Positions 25,109 to 34,140 are shown, numbered from the stretch's first letter. The stretch is 64,000 bases of DNA from Planctomycetota bacterium (GCA_021413885.1 JAIOPM010000058.1:31957-95956), one strand, 5' to 3'. Notes: generated from the sequence alone by a model not told the origin. A program made the numbers and translations.

Positions 25109-26598
25109 GCGCTCACCGCCTTCGAAGGCTTGAGCAGCGAACCGACGATCATCCCGCCCGCCGCGAGCGCGTACGCGAGGAAGCCGTTCCAGTTCGGGCT
25201 GAGGCGCGTGAGGAAGAACGCGTGCTCGACGTCGACCTTGTCGAGCACAAGCGTCACGATCGGCATCCCCGCGCCGAGCACGATCGCCGCAGCCGCGCCC
25301 CACGAGTTCGCGCGCTTCCAGTAACAACACGCGACGAGCAGGATCGACATGCTCGAGAGATAGATCGAACCGGTCAACGTGCAGTACGTCCACACGTCGC
25401 CCTCGAGCGGATACCACAGTCCGAAGAACAGCAGGAAGATCCCGATCAACACGACGATCGTGCGGTTCCAGAAGAGCCCGCGCTTCTCGCTCCACGGTCC
25501 CTTCCTGAACGGCGCGACGAGGTCGTTGTAGATCACGCCGCCCCACGTGAGCATGTACGACGAATCGGTCGACATGTCGGCGGCGAGCATCGCGGCGACG
25601 AGCAAACCGACCATGCCGATCGGCACGACGCGCGCGAGGTACGTCGGCATCGCGAGCAACGAGCCGTCCGTTCCGGCGGGCAACGCCGCGAGGTCCGCGT
25701 CGCTCAACATCGCCGCCGCCGCGATCCCCCACAGACCGGGGATCACGAAGCGCGCGGCGAAGAAGACGCTGGTGCGCGTGTAGATGCGGCGGCCGACGTG
25801 CTCGTCCTTCGCCGCGAAGAGGCGCGCGATCACGGGTTGCCACGTCAACGTCGCCGCGATCTGCACGCAGCTCTGGAAGAGCACGAACGACCAACCCGGT
25901 CCGCCTTCGGCGAGCGGATTGAAACCGCCGGGACCTTGGCGCTTCTCGACCGTCTCGACCAGACGCGCCCAACCGACGTCGTCGAGGATCAGGAACGTGA
26001 CGACGAGCAGGCCTGCGCTCATCACGACGAATTGGAGGAAGTCGGTGACGAGCACCGACAGCATTCCGCCGAGCACCGTGTAGACGAGGACGAGCACGAG
26101 CAACGCGCTCATCACGAGCTCGAGCCAACTCGCGTCGAAGCCGACGACCGCGACGAGGAACTGTCCGCCGACGCGCAGGAAGATGCCCATGTTGAGCAAC
26201 CCGCCGACGACGATCACGAGACCGGAGAGCCAACGGATGCGCGGGCCGAAGCGCTTCTCGAAGAGCTCGGGGATCGTCACCACGCCCGACCTGCGCAACG
26301 GTCCGATGCAGAAGCCGGTCAGTCCGACGACGAGCATCGCGACCGCCTGCAGGATCCCGGGCAGCGCGCCGACGAAGCCTTTCGTGTAACCGCCTTGCGC
26401 GGTGTACATGCACGTGATGATCCCGAACTCGGTCGCGGCGAGCGACGCGATGCCGAGGTGCACGTCCATCTCGCGGCCGGCGACGAGGAAGTGCTCGACC
26501 TTGCCGACGTGACGCCGCACCATCAGCCCCGCGATCACCGTCGCGAGCAGATAGAGCCCGACGATCGAGCCGTCGATCCAGGCGTCGAAGTGCGTCAT
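25105..26598 (-). CDS. Sodium:solute symporter (SSS family)
   Basis: A 497-residue carrier with about 13 hydrophobic helices. Hallmarks of the SSS/SGLT family are GREMDVHLGIASLAATEFG near helix 2, TGFCIGPLRRSGVVTIPELF with the following FGPRIRW, and MLAADMSTDSSYMLTWGG, the Na2-site region. It couples Na+ entry to uptake of an organic solute. SGLT-like members take sugars, others take carboxylates or amino acids, and the ligand cannot be told here. The start at 26598 is chosen because a TACAGT element lies 11 nt upstream with no Shine-Dalgarno. It is divergent from cutC. Confidence 0.92.
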   Translation of the reverse strand: MTHFDAWIDGSIVGLYLLATVIAGLMVRRHVGKVEHFLVAGREMDVHLGIASLAATEFGIITCMYTAQGGYTKGFVGALPGILQAVAMLVVGLTGFCIGPLRRSGVVTIPELFEKRFGPRIRWLSGLVIVVGGLLNMGIFLRVGGQFLVAVVGFDASWLELVMSALLVLVLVYTVLGGMLSVLVTDFLQFVVMSAGLLVVTFLILDDVGWARLVETVEKRQGPGGFNPLAEGGPGWSFVLFQSCVQIAATLTWQPVIARLFAAKDEHVGRRIYTRTSVFFAARFVIPGLWGIAAAAMLSDADLAALPAGTDGSLLAMPTYLARVVPIGMVGLLVAAMLAADMSTDSSYMLTWGGVIYNDLVAPFRKGPWSEKRGLFWNRTIVVLIGIFLLFFGLWYPLEGDVWTYCTLTGSIYLSSMSILLVACCYWKRANSWGAAAAIVLGAGMPIVTLVLDKVDVEHAFFLTRLSPNWNGFLAYALAAGGMIVGSLLKPSKAVSA

Positions 26599-26609
26599 GG
26601 ACGCGCGCG

Positions 26610-26615
26610 ACTGTA
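26610..26615 (-). promoter_or_regulatory. TACAGT -10-like element of the SSS symporter
   Basis: On the minus strand TACAGT ends 11 nt before the symporter ATG. No Shine-Dalgarno is present between them. Confidence 0.35.
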
Positions 26616-26669
26616 GCTCGCGCCCTTCGCCGCGCAACCTCGGTGCTTCTCGCGCACGGACGGGCGAGC

Positions 26670-26675
26670 TAGCCT
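26670..26675 (+). promoter_or_regulatory. TAGCCT -10-like element, leaderless geometry, of cutC
   Basis: TAGCCT ends exactly 6 nt before the GTG start at 26682. This is the distance expected if transcription begins on the start codon itself. No Shine-Dalgarno is present. Confidence 0.45.
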
Positions 26676-26681
26676 CTCGCC

Positions 26682-27305
26682 GTGGTTTTCCTCGAGGTTT
26701 GTGTCGACACGCTCGAAGGCTTCGACGCGGCGATCCGCGGCGGCGCGCAGCGCATCGAGCTCTGCTCGCGCCTCGACCTCGGCGGACTTTCGCCGACGGA
26801 CGAACTCTTCGACGCGGCGTGCGCGCGTGCGCAGTTGCCGGTCTTCGCGATGGTGCGGCCGCGCGGCGGCGACTTCACGTACGACGAGGCCGAGCTCGCG
26901 GTGATGCGCACCGAGATCGAAGCGCGAAGGACTCGTGCACACGGTTTCGTCTTCGGCGTGCTGACGCGCACCGGCCGCGTCGATCGCGAGCTCACGCGCA
27001 AGCTCGTCCTCGCCGCCCGCCCGCGACCGGTGACGTTCCATCGCGCGTTCGACGAGGCCGTCGATCTCGATGAAGCGCTCGAGACCTTGATCGAGCTCGG
27101 GATCGAGCGCGTGCTGACCTCGGGCGGCGCGCCGAACGCGTTCGAAGGCCGCGCGCATCTCGGCGAACTCGTGCGTCGCGCCGCGGGCCGCATCACGATC
27201 CTCGCAGGCGGCGGCGTGCGCGCGCACAACGCAGTCGAGCTCGTGCGCGCGAGCGGCGTCGTCGAACTCCACGGCTCGGTACCGTTCGACGCGCGCCGCC
27301 TTTGA
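26682..27305 (+). CDS. cutC: CutC family protein
   Basis: A 207-residue TIM-barrel CutC homologue: LEVCVDTLEGFDAAIRGGAQ (4-23), RIELCSRLDLGGLSPT, VFAMVRPRGGDFTYDEAE, HRAFDEA and GGGVRAHNAVEL. CutC was named for copper tolerance in E. coli, but its biochemical role is unsettled; a triose-isomerase-like or nucleotide-related activity has also been discussed. It is cytoplasmic. It starts with GTG and is probably leaderless. Its last bases overlap an open frame that precedes the nucleotidyltransferase pair, so the downstream genes may be co-transcribed. Confidence 0.93.
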   Translation: MVFLEVCVDTLEGFDAAIRGGAQRIELCSRLDLGGLSPTDELFDAACARAQLPVFAMVRPRGGDFTYDEAELAVMRTEIEARRTRAHGFVFGVLTRTGRVDRELTRKLVLAARPRPVTFHRAFDEAVDLDEALETLIELGIERVLTSGGAPNAFEGRAHLGELVRRAAGRITILAGGGVRAHNAVELVRASGVVELHGSVPFDARRL

Positions 27306-27352
27306 AACCGCGCCGGATTCCCTTTGGGAGCCGGACGCGTCAAGATGAGCGC

Positions 27353-27553
27353 GTGGAGCCCGAAGCCGATCGACCTCACGATCTCGCGCGCGAGTCGTCG
27401 CCCGACTACGCGCCCGACGGTGTCGATCTGACCTTGATTCGCTGGATGCTCTCGCTGACGCCCTCGGAGCGGCTGCAGGTGCTGCAAGATCACGTGAACG
27501 CCGTCGAGAAGTCCCGAGCGAATCGCGCGCCGTGGAGTTCCGCGCAATCCTGA
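27353..27553 (+). CDS. Small partner protein of the nucleotidyltransferase
   Basis: A 66-residue protein read from GTG 27353. An upstream TTG at 27302 is possible but gives an arginine-rich extension. The core LTLIRWMLSLTPSERLQVLQDHVNAV is a compact helical segment that, to my recollection, recurs directly upstream of small nucleotidyltransferase genes in GC-rich bacteria. It overlaps the nucleotidyltransferase start by 22 bp. A regulatory or antitoxin-like role in a two-gene module is plausible but not shown. Confidence 0.6.
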   Translation: MEPEADRPHDLARESSPDYAPDGVDLTLIRWMLSLTPSERLQVLQDHVNAVEKSRANRAPWSSAQS

Positions 27554-28029
27554 TCGCGTTGGAGCGCGGTCGTGTGGACTACGTCGTGGTCGGCGGAGTC
27601 GCGGCGGTGCTCCAAGGAGTTCCGGTGAACACGTTCGACCTGGACGTCGTCCACTCCCGTGATCCCGGGAATCTCACCCGCTTGGCGGCGGTGCTGCGCG
27701 CTCTCGAGGCGTGCTACCGCGAGCACTTGCCGAAGCGCATCGAGCCGCTGGAGCGAGACCTCGCGCTCCCGGGTCATCACTTGCCGATGACTCGCCTCGG
27801 TCCGTTGGACGTGCTGGGGACGATCTTCGGGGCCAAGGGATACGCGCAACTCGTCGATCACGCGCCCCGAGTCGATCTCAACGACGGCCTCGTCGTTCGA
27901 TTGCTCGAGCTCGCCGACTTGGTCGCGATCAAGCGACTGCTGAACCGCGACAAGGATCGCGCGCAGCTTCACGAATACGAACGCGAGCTCGAGCTGCGCA
28001 ATGCGATGGAGACGAGGGACGGCCGATGA
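27532..28029 (+). CDS. Nucleotidyltransferase-fold protein (DUF6036/AbiEii-like)
   Basis: A 165-residue protein starting at GTG 27532. The N-terminus VDYVVVGGVAAVLQGVPV followed by TFDLDVV is the glycine-rich motif plus the D-x-D metal site of the Pol-beta-type nucleotidyltransferases (about 17-41). A C-terminal ELADLVAIKRLLNR segment is typical of MNT-like and AbiEii-related proteins. Family members are often toxins or toxin neutralisers that transfer NMP to RNA or protein. It is paired with the small upstream gene and coupled by ATGA to the second fucosidase, an odd partner. Confidence 0.8.
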   Translation: MEFRAILIALERGRVDYVVVGGVAAVLQGVPVNTFDLDVVHSRDPGNLTRLAAVLRALEACYREHLPKRIEPLERDLALPGHHLPMTRLGPLDVLGTIFGAKGYAQLVDHAPRVDLNDGLVVRLLELADLVAIKRLLNRDKDRAQLHEYERELELRNAMETRDGR

Positions 28030-29507
28030 TCGGAGGACGCTCTCGTCCGCGCGTGCTCGCCGTGGCCGCATGGTTCGCGGCTCTTGTCGCGTGCCGAGAC
28101 GTCGGCGACGGTGAAGTGAGAGAGCCGATACCGGTCGCGCCGGTTCCGAGCGCGCGGCAGCTCGCGTGGTCCGAGCTCGAGTTCTGCGCGTTCGTGCACT
28201 TCAACATGAACACGTTCACCGGCGACGAGTGGGGTTCGGGCGCCGAGGATCCGAGGCTCTTCGCCCCCACCGCGCTCGACTGTCGCCAATGGGCGGCGAC
28301 CGCGCGCGACGCGGGGATGAAAGGGATCATCCTCACGGCGAAGCACCACGACGGTTTCTGTCTTTGGCCGTCGCAATTCACCGAGCACGACGTCGCGCAT
28401 TCGAATTGGCGCGACGGACACGGCGACGTGTTGCGCGAGCTCTCCGACGCGTGCCGCGAGTTCAACCTGAAGTTCGGCGTCTACCTCTCGCCGTGGGATC
28501 GCAACTCTGCCCTATACGGCGACTCGCCGAAGTACAACGACTACTACGCGAACCAACTGCGCGAGGTGCTCACCCACTACGGCGACGTGTTCGAAGTGTG
28601 GTGGGACGGCGCGTGCGGCGAAGGTCCGAACGGCAAGACACAAGTCTACGACTTCGAGCGCTTCACGCGGATCGTGCGCGAGCTCCAACCGAACGCGGTG
28701 ATCTTCAGCGACGTCGGCCCCGACGTGCGTTGGGTCGGCAACGAGAACGGCTTCGCCGGCGAGACGTGTTGGTCGATGATCTCCCCCGCCGGTTACGGCC
28801 GCGGCGCGACCGGTCCGCCGGCGGAGATGCTCAACCTCGGCTTGCGCGACGGCACGGACTGGATCGCGCCGGAGTGCGACGTCTCGATCCGACCGGGTTG
28901 GTACTACCACGCCGATCAGGACGACGCGGTCAAGTCGCTCGAGACGTTGGAGGCGATCTGGTACGCGTCGGTCGGGCGCAACGGTTCGCTGTTGCTCAAC
29001 TTGCCGGTCGATCGACGCGGTTTGGTCCACGAGCACGACGCGGCGCGTTTGAAGGAGCTGCGTGCGAAGCTCGACGCGACGTTCGCTCGCGACCTCGCGC
29101 GCGGCGCGCACGCGCGAGCCGACGCGACTCGGCCCGGGCGCGAATTCGCCGCCGAACGCGCGGTCGACGGCGACGCGCACACGTACTGGGCGGCCGGAGC
29201 GAATACGACGAGCGGTGCGCTCACCGTGACGTTCGACACGCCGCGCACGTTCGACCGCATCGTGCTCGCCGAACCGCTCGCGCTCGGACAACGCATCGAA
29301 GAATTCACCGTGTCGAAACGCGACGGTGGAAACGAACCGTGGAGCGAAGTCGCACGCGGCACGACGATCGGACACAAGCGCATCCTCTGCGTGCCGGCCT
29401 CGCGCGCGACCGAGGTGCGGCTCGCAATCCTGCGCGCGCGCGGCGAACCGTTGATCGCGAGCCTCGAACTCTTCGCCGCCGCGACGACCTCGACCGCCGT
29501 CCGATGA
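28026..29507 (+). CDS. Second GH29 alpha-L-fucosidase lipoprotein, with F5/8C domain
   Basis: A 493-residue GH29 enzyme. The lipobox LVAC puts the lipid anchor at Cys23. Barrel motifs are FCAFVHFNMNTFTGDEWG (53-70), TAKHHDGFC (104-112) and VFEVWWDGACGEG, with Asp194 as expected nucleophile. The GH domain ends near 360, and an F5/8C-type (discoidin) domain fills the last 130 residues (AAERAVDGDAHTYWAAG, SGALTVTFDTPRTFDRIVLAEP). It is shorter than and only distantly similar to the fucosidase at 10589, so the two may target different linkages. The ATG overlaps the nucleotidyltransferase stop. It is periplasmic or surface-exposed. Confidence 0.93.
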   Translation: MIGGRSRPRVLAVAAWFAALVACRDVGDGEVREPIPVAPVPSARQLAWSELEFCAFVHFNMNTFTGDEWGSGAEDPRLFAPTALDCRQWAATARDAGMKGIILTAKHHDGFCLWPSQFTEHDVAHSNWRDGHGDVLRELSDACREFNLKFGVYLSPWDRNSALYGDSPKYNDYYANQLREVLTHYGDVFEVWWDGACGEGPNGKTQVYDFERFTRIVRELQPNAVIFSDVGPDVRWVGNENGFAGETCWSMISPAGYGRGATGPPAEMLNLGLRDGTDWIAPECDVSIRPGWYYHADQDDAVKSLETLEAIWYASVGRNGSLLLNLPVDRRGLVHEHDAARLKELRAKLDATFARDLARGAHARADATRPGREFAAERAVDGDAHTYWAAGANTTSGALTVTFDTPRTFDRIVLAEPLALGQRIEEFTVSKRDGGNEPWSEVARGTTIGHKRILCVPASRATEVRLAILRARGEPLIASLELFAAATTSTAVR

Positions 29508-29569
29508 CGAGCGCGACACCGACGGAACATCCGACCAGGTCGAACTCAGCCGAGGCCGCGCCTTCGCGA

Positions 29570-29575
29570 TAGACT
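29570..29575 (+). promoter_or_regulatory. TAGACT -10-like element
   Basis: TAGACT ends 6 nt before the ATG at 29582. An in-frame ATG at 29600 with GGGAG upstream is an alternative, and would make the same promoter give an 18-nt leader. Confidence 0.4.
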
Positions 29576-29581
29576 CGGGGG

Positions 29582-31555
29582 ATGGTCCCGGGAGAAGCGA
29601 TGTCGAAGGTCGAGGCGCATCCCGGTGCGGCGCCCGCGAACAACCGGCTCTGGCAGCGCACCCCGACCATCGCGCTCGGGCTGATCCTGCTGCTCGTCGG
29701 CTTCACGCTGGCGCCGCCCGTGAGCGGGAATCCCGGACTGACGTGGGCGTTCCGCGCGGCGATCGGATTCCTAGCGGTGTGGCTCGCGATCCTCTCGGCC
29801 GGCACGAAGGTTTGGGGCCAACGCTTCCGCGTCGAGCTGATCCCGCCGCTGAAGTCCCACTACATCCAGGGCACGGTCCAGCTCTGCATCTACGCGTACT
29901 GGGGTTACTACTGGCGCAACGTCTACGCCGAAGCGCCGCTGATCCTCGCGCAGCTCTTCTTCCTCTGCGCGTTCGATGCGTTGCTGTCGTGGTCGCGCGG
30001 CAAGAGTTGGCGACTCGGGTTCGGACCGCTGCCGATCATCCTCAGCACCAACGTCTTCATCTGGTTCAAGGACGACTACTACATCTTCCAGTTCGCGTTG
30101 GTCGCGACCGGAGCGCTCGGCAAGGAGTTCATCCGCTGGCACCGGAACGGGAAGTACACGCACATCTTCAACCCGTCGGCGTTCGCGCTCGCGCTGTTCT
30201 CGGTGATCCTGATCGCGACCGAACAGAGCCACAAGACATGGGGCCTGCAGATCGCGACGACGATCGGCAATCCGCCGTTGATCTACGTCGAGATCTTCCT
30301 CGTCGGCCTCGTGGTGCAGTACTTCTTCTCGGTCACGCTGATGACGCTCTCGGCGGTCGTCACGCTGTACCTGCTCAACTTCGGCTACACGGTCGCGACG
30401 GGCACGTTCCACTTCATCGACGCGAACATCCCGGTCGCGGTGTTCCTCGGCCTGCACTTGTTGATGACCGACCCGTCGACGTCGCCGAAGACGAACGTCG
30501 GCAAGATGATCTTCGGGACGCTGTACGGAGCGATGAGCTTCGCGCTCTACGGCATCCTCGAGCACTTCGGCCTGCCCGACTTCTACGACAAGTTGTTGCC
30601 GGTCCCGATCCTCAACCTCGGCGTCCAAGGCATCGATCGCCTCGCGAACTCCGGCGTGTTCGGCCGGTTCAACCGCTGGGAGTCGCAGTTCAAACCGAAG
30701 ACGCTCAACCTCGCGCACATGGGCGCGTGGACCGCGCTCTTCGTCGGCATGTTCACGACCGGCTATTTGGCGGGACCGCCGGCCGGACGTTCGATCGCGT
30801 TCTGGCACAAGGCGTACGACGAGGGCAAGCCGAACGCCGGGCGCAAGCTCTGGAAGCTCGTCAAGTTCTACGCCGACAAGGGCGACGCCGAAGCCTGCAA
30901 CCAGATGGGCGTCCTCTACATGGAGGGCAAGCTCGGCGAGAACAACCGCATGGCCGCCGCGACGTACTTCGCGAAGGCGTGCGAACTCGGCAACGCCGAC
31001 GGTTGCGCGAACCTCGCGACGCAGTTCTTCCTGATGAAGGAAGGCCGCTCGAAGGAAGACGTCGAGCGCGCGATCCAACAGCTCGAGCAGAGCTGCGGCG
31101 CCGGCGGTGACGGACGCGGTTGCTACTTGATCGGCTTCGCGCAAGAGCTCGGCCGCGGCCTGCGCCCGAACAAGCCGCGCGCCGCCGCTTTCTACGTCCA
31201 AGGTTGTTTGCACGGCAACGTCGACTGCGCGATCGGGCTCGCGCGCATCCGCTTGATGGGCGCGCCGATCGACCTCACCGCCGCGGTGCCGATCCTCGAG
31301 CGCGCGGCCTCTTCGGGCGACGGCCAGAGCGCGTGGTACCTCGCGTACCTGACCGACGGCGGCGCCGGCGTCGCGCGCGATCCGGCGAAGGCGCGAACGC
31401 TGATGGAGAAAGCCTGCGGCACCGGTTTCGAACCGGCGTGCAAGGCGCTCGAGCAGTCCGAGTTCCCCGCCTTCTCGCCCGCGGTGTCCTTGCCGTCGTG
31501 GGCGGGCGGCCTGCTGCCCGAAGACGCGCCGCCGCGCATCGAAGTGACGCAGTAG
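29582..31555 (+). CDS. RnfD/NqrB (UnbU)-like membrane domain fused to Sel1 repeats
   Basis: A 657-residue protein. Residues about 25-410 form around ten membrane helices with two blocks typical of the NQR2/RnfD/RnfE family: FNPSAFALALFSVILI near 196 and LLMTDPSTSPKTNVGKMIFG near 295. I see no SGAT motif for covalent FMN attachment. Residues about 425-640 are five or so Sel1-like helical repeats (ACNQMGVLYMEGKLGENN, ACELGNADGCANLATQF, GCLHGNVDCAIGLARIRLMG). A related single-domain group is called UnbU in enediyne clusters. Function is unknown; a membrane electron-transfer or scaffold role is inference. A start at 29600 with better Shine-Dalgarno spacing is equally likely. Confidence 0.8.
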   Translation: MVPGEAMSKVEAHPGAAPANNRLWQRTPTIALGLILLLVGFTLAPPVSGNPGLTWAFRAAIGFLAVWLAILSAGTKVWGQRFRVELIPPLKSHYIQGTVQLCIYAYWGYYWRNVYAEAPLILAQLFFLCAFDALLSWSRGKSWRLGFGPLPIILSTNVFIWFKDDYYIFQFALVATGALGKEFIRWHRNGKYTHIFNPSAFALALFSVILIATEQSHKTWGLQIATTIGNPPLIYVEIFLVGLVVQYFFSVTLMTLSAVVTLYLLNFGYTVATGTFHFIDANIPVAVFLGLHLLMTDPSTSPKTNVGKMIFGTLYGAMSFALYGILEHFGLPDFYDKLLPVPILNLGVQGIDRLANSGVFGRFNRWESQFKPKTLNLAHMGAWTALFVGMFTTGYLAGPPAGRSIAFWHKAYDEGKPNAGRKLWKLVKFYADKGDAEACNQMGVLYMEGKLGENNRMAAATYFAKACELGNADGCANLATQFFLMKEGRSKEDVERAIQQLEQSCGAGGDGRGCYLIGFAQELGRGLRPNKPRAAAFYVQGCLHGNVDCAIGLARIRLMGAPIDLTAAVPILERAASSGDGQSAWYLAYLTDGGAGVARDPAKARTLMEKACGTGFEPACKALEQSEFPAFSPAVSLPSWAGGLLPEDAPPRIEVTQ

Positions 31556-31637
31556 GGTCACGCAGTAGTCGAGCGCGGGTTCGCGATTCTCGCGACGTAC
31601 GCTCGGCGCCCGCGCCGTAGGACGGCGTGGAGAACCG

Positions 31638-34139
31638 ATGGCGCCGCCCGTGGACAAGACGCTCGAGAACCTGATCGCGAAGGCGAGTTGGATCCGTCAG
31701 CTCGCGCGCGCCCTGGTGCGCGACGCCGATGCGGCGGACGACTTGGTGCAGGAGGCCTGGGTCGCTGCGCTCGAACGCGGGCCCGAGCCCGACAAGCCGT
31801 TCACGCGCTGGATCGCCGCCGTGATGCGCAACTTCGCGCGCGACCGTTGGCGCGGCGAGGTGCGGCGCGCGGCGACCGAACGCGCGGCGGCGCGGCCGGA
31901 GCAGCAGGACGACGCGGCGCTCGAACAGCTCGATGCCCACGCGCTGCTGGTCGACGCAGTGCGCGGCCTCGGCGAACCGTACCGGACGACGATCGTGATG
32001 CGCTTCCTCGAGGAGCTCTCTCCCCAAGAGGTCGCGACGCGCACCGGCGTTCCGCTTCGCACCGTGCACACGCGGACGACGCGCGCGCTCGCGCAGTTGC
32101 GCGCGAAGCTCGACGGCCGCGTCGGCGATCGCCGCGCGTGGCTCGCGTGCCTCGCGCCGCTCTTGAAAACTCCCGGCACTCCCCTACTCGGAGCTCTGCT
32201 CGTGAACACGAAATTGGTCGGCGTCGCAGTGGCGGTCGCGGTGGTCTCGACCGCCGGTTGGTGGCTGACGCGCGCGCCCGACGTCGCCGCGCTCGAGAGC
32301 GCGTCCGACGCGCGCAGGGCGAACGAGCGACCGATCGAAGTCGCCGCGAACACGCCGAACGCGGAACGCGCCGAGGTCTCGACGCCCGCGCCGAAGGCGA
32401 GCAAGTCGTCCGCGCAGTCCGCGCTGCCGCCCGAGCCGGTCGCGGCCTTCGACGTTCCGTTGCACGGTGTCGTGATCGGCGTCGACGACGCGCCGATCGC
32501 GGGGCTCGAGGTCGAGATCCTCGCCGACACGCTAAAAGCAACCGACGCTCGCCCGCGCGCGCGCTGCGACTCACGCGGTGCGTTCGTGTTCGAGCAGCCG
32601 CCGCGCGAAGGACTCGTCCGTGTCGCGACCGTCGGCTACACGACGGTCTTCGAGCCGACGTTCAACCGCGCGAACGGCGCACTCGAGTTCGTGCTGGTCG
32701 CCGCGCCGAGCGCCGATTTCTCCGGCCGCGTCGTCGACACCGCCGGCGCGCCGATCGCGAAGGCGGAAGTCGCGGCCAACGGCGCGTACGAGGTGCGCTC
32801 GCAACTCGCGCGCACGCTCGAAGGCTCGCGCATGCGCACGTGGACGGTCGCGACCGACGCGGACGGTCGTTTCGCGCTCTCGGAAGTTCCCCTGCTCTCG
32901 AACGGCAAGCTCTACGCGACCTGCGCGGGCTACGGCGACGCGTCGTTGCCGGAGCCCGAGCGCTCGACCGACTCGTTGTTGTTCACGCTGACCCAAGGCG
33001 CGTTCGCGCTCGCCGGCCAAGTCGTGTTCCCCGACGGACGTCCGTGTCCCGACGCGTGGGTCGCGCTCGGCGAAGCGGGCGTGCACTCGGACGCCGACGG
33101 TCGCTTCCGCATCGAGCCGCGCAATCCCGACATCGCCGGACACGCGGAACTGCAACGCACGTTGCGCGCGGTGACCAAGGGCTGGCTGCCGGTCAAGCTC
33201 GAGTGCGCGCGCGCGTCGATCGAGGATTCGAGCGCGTGGCCGACGCCGTTGGTGTTGACGCTGCAACGCGAAGCGCCTGCGATCCGCGGACGCGTGCTCG
33301 ACGCCGACGGCAAGCCGGTGCCGAAGGCGCAGGTCTCGATCGTCGACGGCGAGTACGCGGGCCTGCTCGACCACCGGATCGACGGCATCGCCTTCGCGAC
33401 GACGACCACGTACGAGCAATTGATCGCGGGCAGCGATTGGGATCGCTCGGTGACCGCGTCGGAGGACGGAACGTTCGAACTCGACGGACTCCAGGACCAC
33501 AGCTACGTCCTGCGCGCGAACGACACGCGTTCGGTCGCGCTGGTCGAGAGCACGTCGATCGTCGCCGGAACCGACGGCGTCGTGCTGCGCTTCGCCAAGG
33601 AGCCGCGCAAGGCGCGCATCGCCGGCATCGTCGAATCCCTGCACGGCAAACCGGTCCCCCACGCCGCCGTGCGACTCAACCGCGACGTGCGCGGGCTCGA
33701 CGGTCGGCCGAAGGTGTTGATCCAGTCCGAGGCGGTGCTCTGCGACGACGAGGGCCGTTTCGAGTTCCGCGACGTCGCGTCCGCGGTGACGTTCCTCAGC
33801 GTCGAGTACGTGCAACTGCCGCTCGACGGCGCGACGGACCTCGAAGCGTTGCACATCGTCGTGCCGCAGCAAACGCACGCGCGCATCGAGCTCAGCCCGA
33901 ACGCCGCGGCGGCCGAGGGCTTCCGTTTCCTCGACGCCGACGGCAAGACGGTGCCGATCGTCGTCGACCACGGCGGTGTCAGCTTCGCCTGCGAGCAATG
34001 GATCTTCAGCGAGGGCCGTTCCGAGACGCTGTCGATCGTCGAGAGCGCGACCACGTTGGTCTTGCTGCACGGAACCGAAGAGGTGCAACGCGTCCCCGTG
34101 CGGCTCGACCTCGACACGTTGAACGTGATCCGACCCTGA
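31638..34139 (+). CDS. ECF sigma factor fused to a transmembrane helix and CnaB-like repeats (copy 1)
   Basis: An 833-residue fusion in one uninterrupted frame. Sigma region 2 is at about 15-75 (DADAADDLVQEAWVAALERG, WIAAVMRNFARDRWR). Region 4 is at about 105-155 (EPYRTTIVMRFLEELSPQEV, VPLRTVHTRTTRALAQL). A juxtamembrane WLACLAPLL leads to a single hydrophobic helix at about 192-211. A serine/alanine/proline spacer follows, then five carboxypeptidase-regulatory-type repeats beginning near 276, 362, 458, 549 and 661 (for example FSGRVVDTAGAPIAKAEV and IRGRVLDADGKPVPKAQV). The C-terminus ends LNVIRP. Topology would place the sigma domain inside and the repeats outside. GGAG precedes the ATG and TACGCT lies at 31598-31603. 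No separate anti-sigma gene is adjacent. Confidence 0.88.
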   Translation: MAPPVDKTLENLIAKASWIRQLARALVRDADAADDLVQEAWVAALERGPEPDKPFTRWIAAVMRNFARDRWRGEVRRAATERAAARPEQQDDAALEQLDAHALLVDAVRGLGEPYRTTIVMRFLEELSPQEVATRTGVPLRTVHTRTTRALAQLRAKLDGRVGDRRAWLACLAPLLKTPGTPLLGALLVNTKLVGVAVAVAVVSTAGWWLTRAPDVAALESASDARRANERPIEVAANTPNAERAEVSTPAPKASKSSAQSALPPEPVAAFDVPLHGVVIGVDDAPIAGLEVEILADTLKATDARPRARCDSRGAFVFEQPPREGLVRVATVGYTTVFEPTFNRANGALEFVLVAAPSADFSGRVVDTAGAPIAKAEVAANGAYEVRSQLARTLEGSRMRTWTVATDADGRFALSEVPLLSNGKLYATCAGYGDASLPEPERSTDSLLFTLTQGAFALAGQVVFPDGRPCPDAWVALGEAGVHSDADGRFRIEPRNPDIAGHAELQRTLRAVTKGWLPVKLECARASIEDSSAWPTPLVLTLQREAPAIRGRVLDADGKPVPKAQVSIVDGEYAGLLDHRIDGIAFATTTTYEQLIAGSDWDRSVTASEDGTFELDGLQDHSYVLRANDTRSVALVESTSIVAGTDGVVLRFAKEPRKARIAGIVESLHGKPVPHAAVRLNRDVRGLDGRPKVLIQSEAVLCDDEGRFEFRDVASAVTFLSVEYVQLPLDGATDLEALHIVVPQQTHARIELSPNAAAAEGFRFLDADGKTVPIVVDHGGVSFACEQWIFSEGRSETLSIVESATTLVLLHGTEEVQRVPVRLDLDTLNVIRP

Positions 34140-34140
34140 A

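Noticed and set aside
27711..28025. Fusion of the nucleotidyltransferase region with the second fucosidase in one frame
   Set aside because: The upstream part is out of frame with the nucleotidyltransferase and arginine-rich. The fucosidase has its own ATG, lipobox and ATGA overlap at 28026.
31546..31570. Short direct repeat of ACGCAGTAG at the end of the RnfD-Sel1 gene
   Set aside because: Two 9-bp copies across the stop codon look like a minor local duplication with no evident function.
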